Shown: positions 43,693 to 53,150, numbered from the stretch's first letter. The stretch is DNA of 64,000 nucleotides from Marinirhabdus sp050859505 (GCF_050859505.1 NZ_CP193934.1:1612001-1676000), one strand, 5' to 3'. Made by a program: numbers and translations. Notes: generated from the sequence alone by a model not told the origin.

Positions 43693-45030
43693 ATGAAAAA
43701 ACAAAGACTTGTCATATTAGGAGGCGGAGAAAGCGGCGTAGGAACGGCAATTCTTGGCAAGCAAAAAGGATTCGAAGTCTTTGTTTCAGACTTCGGAAGT
43801 ATAAAAGAGAAATATAAAAAAGTTCTTATACATAATGAATTAGACTGGGAAGAAGGCGGTCATACCGAAGCTAAGATCTTAGATGCCGATGTGGTAATGA
43901 AAAGTCCGGGCATTCCAGATAACGCACCTATTGTGCAAAAGCTTACCGATAATGGAGTGAAAGTGATTTCAGAAATTGAATTTGCGGCACAGTTTACTAA
44001 AGCGACCCTCATAGGAATTACTGGGAGTAATGGAAAAACCACCACAGCGAGCTTGACATATGCCTTGCTGAAAGATGAGTTAAACGTAGCATTGGGAGGA
44101 AATATAGGAAAGAGTTTCGCCGAGCAAGTTTCAGAAGAGAAATATGAAAATTTTGTTTTGGAATTAAGCAGTTTTCAACTAGACGGGATTGAAACCTTTG
44201 CACCGCACATTGCCGTGTTGACGAACCTGAGCCCAGACCATCTAGACAGGTATGATTACAAATATGAAAAGTATATCGCGTCTAAATTCAGAATAACAGA
44301 GAATCAAACCGAAGATGATTATTTTATATATGACGCTGATGATTCAGAAATAAATAAGTGGCTTCAAAACCACGAGATAAAAGCAAAAAAACTGCCTTTT
44401 TCACTTCAAAATGAAGTAAAACAAGGTGCATACATAAAAAATAAAGAAATAATACTAACAATAGATAACACCCAACACACTATGCCAATCGCACAATTAG
44501 GTTTACAAGGACAGCACAATACCAAAAACGCAATGGCGGCTACTACCATAGCCACCTTGCTTAAAATTAGGAAGGCGACCATTCGCGAAAGTTTAGAAGG
44601 TTTCCAAGGCGTAGAACATCGCTTGGAAAAAGTCCTGAAAATTAATAACGTGATGTATATAAATGATAGTAAAGCCACAAATGTGAATGCTACATTTTAT
44701 GCGTTAGACAGTGTAAAAACACCAACGGTTTGGATTGTGGGTGGAGTAGATAAAGGAAATGATTATACCGAATTGTTGCCTTTGGTTAATGAAAAAGTAA
44801 AAGCCATTATCTGTTTGGGTGTAGATAATGAAAAAATAAAAAGAGCATTTGGCAACATTGTAGACCTTATAGTAGAAACAGCAGGCATGCAAGAAGCTGT
44901 AAAAGTAGCCTACAAAGTCGCTGAAAGAAACGATACCGTGTTATTGAGCCCGTGTTGCGCAAGCTTCGATTTATTCGAAAATTATGAAGACCGTGGCAGA
45001 CAGTTTAAAGAGGCGGTAAGACATCTTTAA
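43693..45030 (+). CDS. murD: UDP-MurNAc-L-alanine--D-glutamate ligase
   Basis: MurD adds D-Glu to UDP-MurNAc-L-Ala. The 445-residue protein opens with a Rossmann motif (LVILGGGESGVGTAILG) and has the ATP loop GITGSNGKTT near 111-120, NLSPDHLDRY, NDSKATNVNAT near 320 and LLSPCCASFD near 417. The family normally has LLSPACASFD; the extra Cys is minor. A 27-bp repeat also found inside murC fills the gap to ftsW. Confidence 0.95.
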   Translation: MKKQRLVILGGGESGVGTAILGKQKGFEVFVSDFGSIKEKYKKVLIHNELDWEEGGHTEAKILDADVVMKSPGIPDNAPIVQKLTDNGVKVISEIEFAAQFTKATLIGITGSNGKTTTASLTYALLKDELNVALGGNIGKSFAEQVSEEKYENFVLELSSFQLDGIETFAPHIAVLTNLSPDHLDRYDYKYEKYIASKFRITENQTEDDYFIYDADDSEINKWLQNHEIKAKKLPFSLQNEVKQGAYIKNKEIILTIDNTQHTMPIAQLGLQGQHNTKNAMAATTIATLLKIRKATIRESLEGFQGVEHRLEKVLKINNVMYINDSKATNVNATFYALDSVKTPTVWIVGGVDKGNDYTELLPLVNEKVKAIICLGVDNEKIKRAFGNIVDLIVETAGMQEAVKVAYKVAERNDTVLLSPCCASFDLFENYEDRGRQFKEAVRHL

Positions 45031-45043
45031 AATAGAAATTTAG

Positions 45044-45070
45044 ATGTCTGGTTGAGCGCGGTCGAAACCT
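45044..45070. repeat. dispersed repeat C, intergenic copy
   Basis: A 27-bp unit around TGGTTGAGCGCGGTCGAAAC between murD and ftsW is identical to 48742-48768 within murC. Confidence 0.9.
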
Positions 45071-45096
45071 AATGTATTAATAGAGTTCAAGTACTA

Positions 45097-46296
45097 ATGA
45101 AAGATATTTTCAAAAACATTCAAGGTGATAAAGCCATTTGGGCCGTAGTAGGTCTGTTGGCATTGTTCTCGTTTCTGCCCGTGTACAGTGCGAGTAGCAA
45201 CCTGGCATACCTGTATGGCGATGGAAATACTTTCAAATTTTTACTGAAACATTTGGCACATTTGTTATTGGGATTTGCCATTTTATATGGGGTTCATAAA
45301 ATCCCATATCACTATTTTAAGGGACTTTCTATCATTGCATTACCAATAGCCATATTGTTGTTAATCTTTACAATGGCACAAGGAACTACTATAGACGGGG
45401 CTAATGCAAGTCGATGGATACGTGTTCCCTTTGTTGGGGTGACATTCCAGACCTCTACGTTGGCAGCAGTGGTATTAATGACCTATGTAGCCCGCTATTT
45501 AAGCCGAATAAAAGACAAAGAAGTAACATTTAAAGAAACGCTTTTGCCGTTATGGTTGCCCGTATTTGTAGTACTAGCGTTGATACTACCAGCCAACCTC
45601 TCAACCACAGCAATCATTTTTGCCATGGTGGTAGTACTGGTTTTTATAGGTGGGTATCCGCTGCGGTATTTATTAATTGTTCTAGGGACAGGGTTTGTTG
45701 TACTGGCACTATTTGTTTTAACAGCTATGGCGTTTCCGGGAGCCTTCAACAATCGTGTAGATACGTGGATGAGCCGAATTGAAAATTTTACAGATAAAGA
45801 AGATACTGAAGGTGACTACCAAATAGAGAAAGCCAAAATTGCCATTGCATCAGGTGGTGTTACGGGTTTAGGTCCTGGGAAGAGCATTCAGAAAAACTTT
45901 TTACCACAATCGTCGTCAGATTTTATCTATGCTATTATCGTGGAGGAATTCGGAATAGTGGGTGGTTTGTTTTTGATGTTTTTATACTTGGCGCTGCTTT
46001 TTAGATTAGTCATTGTAGCACACAAAGCAACTTCTATGTTTGGGAAATTACTGGTGATAGGTGTAGGCCTGCCCATAGTGTTTCAGGCATTAATAAATAT
46101 GGCTGTAGCTGTAGAATTATTTCCCGTAACTGGACAAACTTTACCTTTAGTAAGTAGTGGAGGAACCAGTATTTGGATGACGTGCCTGGCATTGGGAATG
46201 GTATTAAGTGTAGCCGCAAAAAGAGAAATACAAAAGAAAGAAACCGAAGATGGATACATTGAGAATCCGTTGGATATACTTTCAGAAACAATATAG
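45097..46296 (+). CDS. ftsW: septal peptidoglycan glycosyltransferase FtsW
   Basis: FtsW is the SEDS-family polymerase that works with FtsI. The 399-residue protein has about ten membrane helices, the central Asp-bearing region with GANASRWIRV, and the C-terminal signatures GPGKSIQKNFLPQSSSDFIY, VEEFGIVGG and TGQTLPLVSSGGTS. Length and motifs are those of FtsW; RodA is excluded mainly by position in the dcw cluster. The TAG stop starts module A, copy 3. Confidence 0.93.
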   Translation: MKDIFKNIQGDKAIWAVVGLLALFSFLPVYSASSNLAYLYGDGNTFKFLLKHLAHLLLGFAILYGVHKIPYHYFKGLSIIALPIAILLLIFTMAQGTTIDGANASRWIRVPFVGVTFQTSTLAAVVLMTYVARYLSRIKDKEVTFKETLLPLWLPVFVVLALILPANLSTTAIIFAMVVVLVFIGGYPLRYLLIVLGTGFVVLALFVLTAMAFPGAFNNRVDTWMSRIENFTDKEDTEGDYQIEKAKIAIASGGVTGLGPGKSIQKNFLPQSSSDFIYAIIVEEFGIVGGLFLMFLYLALLFRLVIVAHKATSMFGKLLVIGVGLPIVFQALINMAVAVELFPVTGQTLPLVSSGGTSIWMTCLALGMVLSVAAKREIQKKETEDGYIENPLDILSETI

Positions 46297-46326
46297 TCCC
46301 CACCCAGCCTCCCCTGAGGGGAGGAG
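46294..46326 (+). repeat. module A repeat, copy 3
   Basis: TAGTCCCCACCCAGCCTCCC starts at the ftsW stop codon; CCTCCCC pairs with GGGGAGG around TGA. A related GC-rich stretch with a TCCGC-AGCG-GCGGA hairpin follows at 46349-46383. Confidence 0.9.
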
Positions 46327-46400
46327 CGATGGTAAAAAAAAATTCTTACCGGAGGGGAGATCCGCAGCGGCGGAGAGGGGACAACCCATTAAATTGAACT

Positions 46401-47525
46401 ATGAATAAAAATAATCCATACAAATTCATCATTAGTGGTGGCGGCACCGGCGGGCATATTTATCCTGCTATTGCTATCGCGAATGAGTTAAAATCGCGCT
46501 ACCCAACTGCAGAATTTCTGTTTGTGGGTGCTAGCGACCGTATGGAAATGGAGAAGGTGCCGCAAGCAGGCTACAAGATTGAAGGGCTTTGGATTTCAGG
46601 ATTGCAGCGTAGTTTGAGTATGAAGAATTTGATGTTTCCTTTTAAACTGATTTCAAGTTTGATGAAGTCTAGACGTATCATAAAAAGGTTTAAGCCCAAT
46701 GTAGCGATTGGAACAGGTGGGTATGCCAGTGCGCCTTTGTTGAAAGTTGCTTCGGGTAAAAATATTCCATGTTTGATTCAAGAGCAGAATAGTCATGCAG
46801 GAATTACCAATAAGTGGTTGAGCAAAACAGTAGATACAGTTTGTACAGCCTACGATGGCATGAACCAGTTTTTTCCAGCTGAAAAAATAGTGCTAACGGG
46901 CAATCCCGTACGTCAGGATTTATTGGAAATAAGAAGCAAAAGAGTTGAAGGACAACAGTTCTTTAAACTGAACCCTGAGTTAAAAACCATTTTAGTGCTA
47001 GGCGGAAGTCTGGGCGCTAGAAAAATAAATCAGTTGGTGAATGAAGCTCTGGATTATTTTAAAGCTGAACATGTGCAAGTGATCTGGCAATGTGGGAAAT
47101 TATACGAAACTGAATATGCCTCGGCTCCGCTCGGCAACCAAAATGACAAGGTTCAAGTGCATCCTTTTTTAAATAGAATGGATTTGGCTTACGCAGCTGC
47201 AGATGTTATTATTTCAAGAGCGGGAGCGTTATCGGTTTCTGAGTTGTGTTTGGTGGGGAAACCGGTTATTTTTATTCCGTCACCCAATGTTTCGGAAGAC
47301 CACCAAACCAAAAATGCGCTATCTATTTCAGAAAAAAATGCAGCTATTTTGTTGCGGGAAAGTGAAGCGGACGAGAAATTTCAGCAAACGATTGATGATT
47401 TATTGAAGGATGAAACCCTTCAGCAACAGCTTTCAGAAAACATTAAAAAACTAGCAAAACCACATGCGGCAAAAGATATCGTGGACGAAATAGAAAAATT
47501 ATTAAAGTTAAAGGTTAAAAGTTAA
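46401..47525 (+). CDS. murG: lipid II synthase (UDP-GlcNAc transferase) MurG
   Basis: MurG converts lipid I to lipid II on the inner face of the membrane. The 374-residue GT-B enzyme shows ISGGGTGGHIYPAIAIANEL near the start, GTGGYASAPLL, QEQNSHAGITNKWLS, LGGSLGARKIN and ISRAGALSVSELCLVGKP. Around residue 243 the peptide ASAPLGNQ is encoded by a GC-rich repeat-like segment that seems to lengthen a surface loop. murC follows after two bases. Confidence 0.94.
   Translation: MNKNNPYKFIISGGGTGGHIYPAIAIANELKSRYPTAEFLFVGASDRMEMEKVPQAGYKIEGLWISGLQRSLSMKNLMFPFKLISSLMKSRRIIKRFKPNVAIGTGGYASAPLLKVASGKNIPCLIQEQNSHAGITNKWLSKTVDTVCTAYDGMNQFFPAEKIVLTGNPVRQDLLEIRSKRVEGQQFFKLNPELKTILVLGGSLGARKINQLVNEALDYFKAEHVQVIWQCGKLYETEYASAPLGNQNDKVQVHPFLNRMDLAYAAADVIISRAGALSVSELCLVGKPVIFIPSPNVSEDHQTKNALSISEKNAAILLRESEADEKFQQTIDDLLKDETLQQQLSENIKKLAKPHAAKDIVDEIEKLLKLKVKS
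47118..47139. repeat. GC-rich repeat-like segment inside murG
   Basis: The 22-bp stretch containing CTCGGCTCCGCTCGGCAACC resembles, in reverse complement, the GGTTGAGCGC...TCGAAAC core of repeat C. The resemblance is partial and was judged by eye. Confidence 0.4.
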
Positions 47526-47527
47526 AA

Positions 47528-48907
47528 GTGGACATACTCCAGAACATACAAAACATATACTTCATCGGCATTGGTGGGATTGGGATGAGCGCTCTCGCCC
47601 GTTTCGCTAAGTTGAAAGGGATTCATGTGCTTGGGTATGACAAGACGGAGACATCGCTTACTAAAACATTGGTTTCTGAAGGGATTGCTATTACTTACAT
47701 AGATTCAGTTTCGGAAATACCTGCAGCAATTCAAAACACTTCTGAGACTTTAGTAGTGTATACGCCGGCAGTTCCTAAGAAAAGTGAGTTGCTCAACTGG
47801 TTTCAAGATAACAAGTACAACGTCATCAAACGCTCCAAACTGTTGGGTGAGGTTACAAAGCACACATTATGTTTGGCGGTTGCTGGCACTCACGGCAAGA
47901 CAACAACTTCGGCTATTTTAGGTCATTTGTTGGCTTCCTGTGAAATGCCGGTCACTGCTTTTTTAGGCGGAATTGCAGAGAATTACAAATCGAATTTCAT
48001 TAGCAAAGGCACCGAAATCACCGTGGTAGAAGCAGACGAGTTTGACCGTTCGTTTCTAACACTCAGTCCGGATATTGCCTGCGTTACCTCTATGGATGCA
48101 GACCATTTGGATATTTACGGAGACGAAAATTCTATCCAGGATGCGTTTAAAGAATTTGCGGCTTTACTTCCGAAGAAAGAAAATTTACTCTTCAAAAAAG
48201 GCTTGCCGTTAGAAGGACAATCGGTTGCCATTGAGGAAGCAGCAGCTTTTGAGGCACAAAACGTACGGATTGAAAATGGAATCTACGTTTTCGACTTAAA
48301 AACTCCGACGCTTACATTAAAAGATTTACAATTTCAACTACCCGGACACCATAACCTACACAATGCTGTAACAGCTTTGGGAATGGCAATTTTAGCAGGT
48401 TCCCCAACCGATTGCCTACCCAAAGCTTTAGTTACTTTTAAAGGTGTGGAGCGTCGGTTTTCATATAAAATTAGAAGAGACGATTTGGTGTTGATAGACG
48501 ATTATGCCCATCATCCAACCGAATTAAATGCCTTACACCAAGCAGTTGCCGAAATGTATCCAAATGATAGAAAAGTGATTGTTTTTCAGCCACATCTTTT
48601 CAGTAGAACAAAAGATTTTGCACAAGGGTTTGCTGAGAGTTTAGCCCAATTTGATGAAGTGCTGTTATTGGATATCTATCCTGCGAGAGAAGAACCTATG
48701 GAAGGGGTGACTTCCAGTTGGTTACTAGAAATGATTGACGAATGTCTGGTTGAGCGCGGTCGAAACCTCAATGGAGCAGCAAAATTAATAACGAAATCCG
48801 AAATCCCTTCCGCATTAAAAAATTCGAACTGCCGTATAAAATTACTAGTAGGAGCAGGAGATATAGGAGTCGAAGTTTCATCAATCACTAAAATTTTAGA
48901 TCGATGA
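47528..48907 (+). CDS. murC: UDP-MurNAc--L-alanine ligase
   Basis: MurC adds L-Ala to UDP-MurNAc. The 459-residue protein has IGIGGIGMSALARFAKLKG, the ATP loop AGTHGKTTT near 119-127, VEADEFDRSF and DDYAHHPTELNA near 322. The start is GTG 47528. Near the C-terminus (about residues 406-414, CLVERGRNL) the peptide is encoded by the 27-bp dispersed repeat that also occurs between murD and ftsW. Compared with the usual spacing between DIYPAREEPMEGV and LITKSEI this looks like an insertion of about 10 residues on the surface. The stop overlaps ftsQ by four bases. Confidence 0.94.
   Translation: MDILQNIQNIYFIGIGGIGMSALARFAKLKGIHVLGYDKTETSLTKTLVSEGIAITYIDSVSEIPAAIQNTSETLVVYTPAVPKKSELLNWFQDNKYNVIKRSKLLGEVTKHTLCLAVAGTHGKTTTSAILGHLLASCEMPVTAFLGGIAENYKSNFISKGTEITVVEADEFDRSFLTLSPDIACVTSMDADHLDIYGDENSIQDAFKEFAALLPKKENLLFKKGLPLEGQSVAIEEAAAFEAQNVRIENGIYVFDLKTPTLTLKDLQFQLPGHHNLHNAVTALGMAILAGSPTDCLPKALVTFKGVERRFSYKIRRDDLVLIDDYAHHPTELNALHQAVAEMYPNDRKVIVFQPHLFSRTKDFAQGFAESLAQFDEVLLLDIYPAREEPMEGVTSSWLLEMIDECLVERGRNLNGAAKLITKSEIPSALKNSNCRIKLLVGAGDIGVEVSSITKILDR
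48742..48768. repeat. dispersed repeat C inside murC
   Basis: The 27 bases are identical to the intergenic copy at 45044 and are translated in frame as Cys-Leu-Val-Glu-Arg-Gly-Arg-Asn with neighbouring codons, adding nine codons. Confidence 0.9.
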
Positions 48908-49623
48908 AAAAGTTTATTCCTGTCATAAAATTTGTGTTACTTATTGTTTTGGTGGTATTCCTTTTCAGCTTTACGCAAAAGCGAAATTCAGCCAGAAAAT
49001 TGAGTAAAATTAGTATAGAATTTCTGGACGAAAACGACCCATTCATCACGCTGAGCACTGTTAATAAATTGTTAGTAGTAAATCAGGACAGTATTACTAA
49101 AGTGGGTAAAGAAACTTTAGTTTTGAAAGAGATGGAGTCCCGCTTGTTGGCAAATGCGATGATTCGCGATGCGCAAGTGTATGTAACGGTTGACGGCGTT
49201 TTGGGTGCAAAGATACAACAGCGGAATCCTATTGGTAGGATAGCCGCTTCGCCTAATTATTACCTGGATGAAGATGGGAAGAAGATGCCGTTGTCTTCTG
49301 TGTACGCTGCAAGGGTGCCCATAATAACTGGCAGGTCTAAGACCAATTTTACTGAGATTACGCCGTTATTATTAAAGATAAATGAAGATGAATTCATGAG
49401 ACAGAGTGTAGTGGGGATCCAACTTTCTGAAGGAGGGAGCGTTACACTTAAACTTCGAAAATACGATTTTGATGTACGTTTCGGAAAAGTTGAAAATATG
49501 GAATTAAAGTTTCAGAATTTTAAGGCATTTTATCAAAAAACGAAAGAGGACAAAACATTACAGAGCTATAAAACAATCGATTTGCAATTTGGAAATCAGG
49601 TAGTAGCCACAAAAACCGAATAG
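48904..49623 (+). CDS. ftsQ: cell division protein FtsQ
   Basis: The 239-residue protein has a short cytoplasmic start, one membrane helix near residues 8-25 (IKFVLLIVLVVFLFSF) and a periplasmic POTRA/FtsQ-type part including LANAMIRDAQVYVTVDGVLG and QQRNPIGRI. FtsQ joins FtsB and FtsL in the divisome. The sequence is diverged from E. coli, so the name rests on topology, the RDAxVxxxxDGxL pattern and location between murC and ftsA. It overlaps murC by four bases and stops one base before ftsA. Confidence 0.88.
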   Translation: MKKFIPVIKFVLLIVLVVFLFSFTQKRNSARKLSKISIEFLDENDPFITLSTVNKLLVVNQDSITKVGKETLVLKEMESRLLANAMIRDAQVYVTVDGVLGAKIQQRNPIGRIAASPNYYLDEDGKKMPLSSVYAARVPIITGRSKTNFTEITPLLLKINEDEFMRQSVVGIQLSEGGSVTLKLRKYDFDVRFGKVENMELKFQNFKAFYQKTKEDKTLQSYKTIDLQFGNQVVATKTE

Positions 49624-49624
49624 G

Positions 49625-50962
49625 ATGGAAAATAAAGACATAGCGGTTGGATTAGACATTGGGACCACCAAGATTGTTGCTATGATTGGTAGGAACAATG
49701 AGTATGGGAAGATGGAGATTTTGGGTATTGGAAAATCCAAAAGTTTGGGCGTGCACCGTGGTGTGGTAAATAATATTACGCAGACGATTCAATCTATTCA
49801 GCAAGCGGTACAAGATGCAGAGACGTCTTCAGGATTAAAGATACAAGATGTTGTGGTGGGCATTGCTGGGCAGCATATACGTAGCCTTCAGCATAGCGAT
49901 TACATTACCCGTAGCAATAGTGACGAGGTGATAGACGCCGAAGATATAGACCGATTGTGCAATCAAGTTCACAAATTGGTGATGTTGCCAGGAGAAGAAA
50001 TCATACATGTTTTGCCACAAGATTTTAAAGTAGACGGGCAGGCAGAAATTAAAGAGCCCATCGGGATGTATGGAGGTAGGTTAGAAGCCAACTTTCACGT
50101 AGTGGTGGGCCAAGTTTCCAGTATTAGAAATATTGGTCGCTGTGTAAAGAGCACAGGCTTAGAACTCTCTGGTATTACTTTGGAGCCGTTAGCTTCGGCA
50201 AATGCGGTGTTGAGCAGAGAAGAAAAAGAAGCAGGTGTAGCGCTGATTGATATAGGAGGCGGAACGACAGATCTGGCCATTTTTAAGGATGGTATCATTC
50301 GGCACACAGCTGTAATTCCTTTTGGTGGAAATGTGATAACCGAAGATATAAAAGAAGGGTGTAGCATTATTGAAAAGCAGGCAGAATTGCTGAAAGTGAA
50401 ATTTGGAAGTGCATGGCCAGGTGAAAATAAAGACAACGAAATAGTTTCAATTCCCGGACTACGAGGAAGAGAACCGAAAGAAATTACGCTGAAAAATTTG
50501 TCTAAAATTATTCACGCAAGAGTCGTGGAGATTATAGAACAAGTATACCTGGAAATAAAAAATTATGGACACGAAGAGCAAAAGAAGAAATTAATTGCAG
50601 GAATTGTGTTAACAGGTGGTGGTGCCCAATTGCAACATTTGAAACAGTTGGTAGAGTATATCACAGGAATGGATACACGTATTGGGTATCCAAACGAGCA
50701 TTTGGCCGGTGATAGCGATAGTGAAACTACAAGCCCGTTATATGCCACGGCGGTAGGGTTGGTGCTAAATAGTTTAGAAAATAAGCACCGCAATACTCCA
50801 AAAGTATTGAAAGATACACAGGATGCTGAAAAAGAAGAATTTAATCAAAAAGATTCGGAAATTCAAGAACCAGAAATAAAAGAAGAAACACACGTAGAGC
50901 GCAAACGCTTTTTTGATAAATGGGCGGAGAAGTTCAAGGAGTTTTTGGACAACGCAGAATAA
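49625..50962 (+). CDS. ftsA: cell division protein FtsA
   Basis: FtsA is the actin-like protein that ties FtsZ to the membrane. The 445-residue protein shows the ATPase motifs AVGLDIGTTKIVAMIG at the start, ALIDIGGGTTDLAIF near 201 and VLTGGGAQLQHL near 323, plus the SHS2-type 1C subdomain. Its C-terminal end FFDKWAEKFKEFLDNAE is an amphipathic helix fit for membrane attachment, after an acidic linker. A 97-bp gap separates it from ftsZ. Confidence 0.95.
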   Translation: MENKDIAVGLDIGTTKIVAMIGRNNEYGKMEILGIGKSKSLGVHRGVVNNITQTIQSIQQAVQDAETSSGLKIQDVVVGIAGQHIRSLQHSDYITRSNSDEVIDAEDIDRLCNQVHKLVMLPGEEIIHVLPQDFKVDGQAEIKEPIGMYGGRLEANFHVVVGQVSSIRNIGRCVKSTGLELSGITLEPLASANAVLSREEKEAGVALIDIGGGTTDLAIFKDGIIRHTAVIPFGGNVITEDIKEGCSIIEKQAELLKVKFGSAWPGENKDNEIVSIPGLRGREPKEITLKNLSKIIHARVVEIIEQVYLEIKNYGHEEQKKKLIAGIVLTGGGAQLQHLKQLVEYITGMDTRIGYPNEHLAGDSDSETTSPLYATAVGLVLNSLENKHRNTPKVLKDTQDAEKEEFNQKDSEIQEPEIKEETHVERKRFFDKWAEKFKEFLDNAE

Positions 50963-51059
50963 TAAGTAAGCAGTAGCAGTTTGCAGTAAAAATAATTAAT
51001 AAAGAATACGTCCGCGCAGCGGAAAGAATAGATAATAAACCTCGCAAAACATAAATAAT

Positions 51060-53129
51060 ATGAGTAGTAACTTTGATGAAACAACCATTGCGTTCGATAT
51101 GCCAAAGAACCAAAGCAACGTCATAAAAGTGATAGGCGTTGGGGGTGGCGGTAGCAACGCGATCAACCACATGTTTAGTCAGGGCATTAAAGGTGTAGAT
51201 TTCGTAATCTGCAATACAGATGCTCAAGCCCTAGAAAATAGCGCTGTGCCTATTAAAATCCAGTTAGGGGTTTCTCTTACTGAAGGTTTAGGAGCAGGCG
51301 CTAACCCAGCCATTGGAGAGCAATCTGCCATGGAAAGTCTGGAGGAAATAAAAAATATGCTTTCTACCAATACCAAAATGATTTTTATCACCGCAGGTAT
51401 GGGGGGTGGTACCGGTACAGGAGCAGCACCTATTATTGCTAAAATGGCAAAGGAGCTGGATATTTTAACAGTGGGGATTGTTACAATTCCTTTTCAGTTT
51501 GAAGGAAAGATGCGTGGCGAGCAAGCCCAGATTGGGGTAGAAAAGCTACGTCAAAATTGTGATTCGCTTGTAGTCATCAACAATAACAAGTTGCGTGAGG
51601 TATACGGTAACTTAGGGTTTAAAGCAGGTTTCTCTAAAGCCGATGAAGTATTAGCCACTGCAGCGCGAGGTATTGCAGAAGTTATTACCCATCACTACAC
51701 TCAAAATATTGACTTGCGCGATGCAAAAACTGTGCTGGCCAATAGCGGAACAGCTATTATGGGTAGCGCAAGTGCCAGTGGTGCAAACCGTGCCCAAGAA
51801 GCAATTAATAAAGCCTTAGACTCACCCTTGTTGAATGATAATAAGATTAAAGGAGCTAAAAATGTATTGTTATTAATAGTTTCAGGAAATGAAGAAATTA
51901 CCATCGACGAAATAGGTGAAATTAGTGACCACATTCAAAATGAGGCAGGTCACAGTGCCAACATTATTATGGGTATTGGTGAAGACGAATCTTTGGAAGG
52001 TGCCGTTGCTATTACCGTGATTGCTACGGGATTTAATGCAGAGCAGCAAGATGATATTAGCAATACTGAAACTAAGAAAATAATTCACACCTTAGAAGAA
52101 GAGCAAAAAGCAGAGCAGGATTTATCGGCCAAGCAAGGCGCAACTCCGGTTGAAATTCCTAAAGCTGAAGAAAAGCCCGAGCCAAAACCTAATCCCGTAA
52201 TTCGCCATACTTTGGTGTTGGATGAAGAGGAGGCGCCTGTCGTAAAACCTTCGATTAAGGCAGCTGTGGTAGAAGTGCCAAAAGATCAAAAGGCACTCCC
52301 TTTTGAAGGGTATATTGAGACTTCAGAACTTATCAAAAATATAGATGTGGAATGTACCGTAGTAGATATTCATCGCATTGCTGAATTTGAACAACTTTTC
52401 ATTAATGAGATAGATGTAAATAGCTTTGAAATTGTAATTCCAAAAGCAAAAGCTGAGCAGAAAAATTCAGCAAAAGCAACTCAGGAAGATTTCATAATTG
52501 TCGAAAAGAAAGAAAAGCCACCCGTTAAGGAAACCGAAGTAGAGGAGCAAATATTAATGTTTGACCTTCCTTTAAATATTTCAGAAAGCAAGAAAGAAAC
52601 TCCAAAAAAACAAGAGGTTGAAGAAGAGGTAATTACCTCGCGTATTGAAGATATTGAGGTGAAAGATGCGTTAGAAATTGTTCCCATTACTGAAGTTTCG
52701 GATCAGGGCATAAAGCGGTACAGTTTGGACGATTATGAGGAAAAAGAGGCAGAATTATTAAATGCCAAGCCTATTGCAAAAAATAAAGCTGCGGAAGATG
52801 AAATTGTCTTTGAAACCAAGACAGTAGAGTCTACTCCAGAAGACGATGTGGCGCCAGAAGATATAGATCCTATGAACACGCCCATCTCAAAATTATTGGC
52901 GTCGCGTACCGAGGAGCGTAAAAAGACCATGAAGGAGTTTAATTATAAGTTCAGAAACAGTGCTTCAAAAATTGAAGATATTGAAAAACAACCGGCCTAT
53001 AAAAGGATGGGAATTGAATTAGAAGATACAGATACCGATACTAATTTTTCGAGAACATCTATACATACAGATGACGACGATATTGACTTGCGTAGCAACA
53101 ATTCGTTTTTACACGATAACGTAGATTAA
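51060..53129 (+). CDS. ftsZ: cell division GTPase FtsZ with long C-terminal extension
   Basis: FtsZ polymerises into the division ring. Residues 1-330 are the tubulin-like GTPase with GVGGGGSNAINHM, the signature GGGTGTGAAP near 118-127 and NKLREVYGNLGF. After it come about 350 residues rich in Glu, Lys, Val and Pro that look largely disordered, and near the end QPAYKRMGIELED, likely the conserved peptide that binds partners, followed by SNNSFLHDNVD. The total of 689 residues far exceeds the 383 of E. coli FtsZ. I believe flavobacterial FtsZ proteins are generally this long. Confidence 0.95.
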   Translation: MSSNFDETTIAFDMPKNQSNVIKVIGVGGGGSNAINHMFSQGIKGVDFVICNTDAQALENSAVPIKIQLGVSLTEGLGAGANPAIGEQSAMESLEEIKNMLSTNTKMIFITAGMGGGTGTGAAPIIAKMAKELDILTVGIVTIPFQFEGKMRGEQAQIGVEKLRQNCDSLVVINNNKLREVYGNLGFKAGFSKADEVLATAARGIAEVITHHYTQNIDLRDAKTVLANSGTAIMGSASASGANRAQEAINKALDSPLLNDNKIKGAKNVLLLIVSGNEEITIDEIGEISDHIQNEAGHSANIIMGIGEDESLEGAVAITVIATGFNAEQQDDISNTETKKIIHTLEEEQKAEQDLSAKQGATPVEIPKAEEKPEPKPNPVIRHTLVLDEEEAPVVKPSIKAAVVEVPKDQKALPFEGYIETSELIKNIDVECTVVDIHRIAEFEQLFINEIDVNSFEIVIPKAKAEQKNSAKATQEDFIIVEKKEKPPVKETEVEEQILMFDLPLNISESKKETPKKQEVEEEVITSRIEDIEVKDALEIVPITEVSDQGIKRYSLDDYEEKEAELLNAKPIAKNKAAEDEIVFETKTVESTPEDDVAPEDIDPMNTPISKLLASRTEERKKTMKEFNYKFRNSASKIEDIEKQPAYKRMGIELEDTDTDTNFSRTSIHTDDDDIDLRSNNSFLHDNVD

Positions 53130-53150
53130 TTTTGTTAGCACAGTATATAA

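Noticed and set aside
43693..45030. MurD with LLSPCCASFD instead of LLSPACASFD as a broken enzyme
   Set aside because: One conservative replacement in a full-length protein with all other motifs is ordinary variation.
51060..53129. FtsZ extension as a fusion or assembly error
   Set aside because: Composition is continuous, and it ends with a plausible conserved C-terminal peptide; long FtsZ tails are, to my knowledge, usual in flavobacteria.
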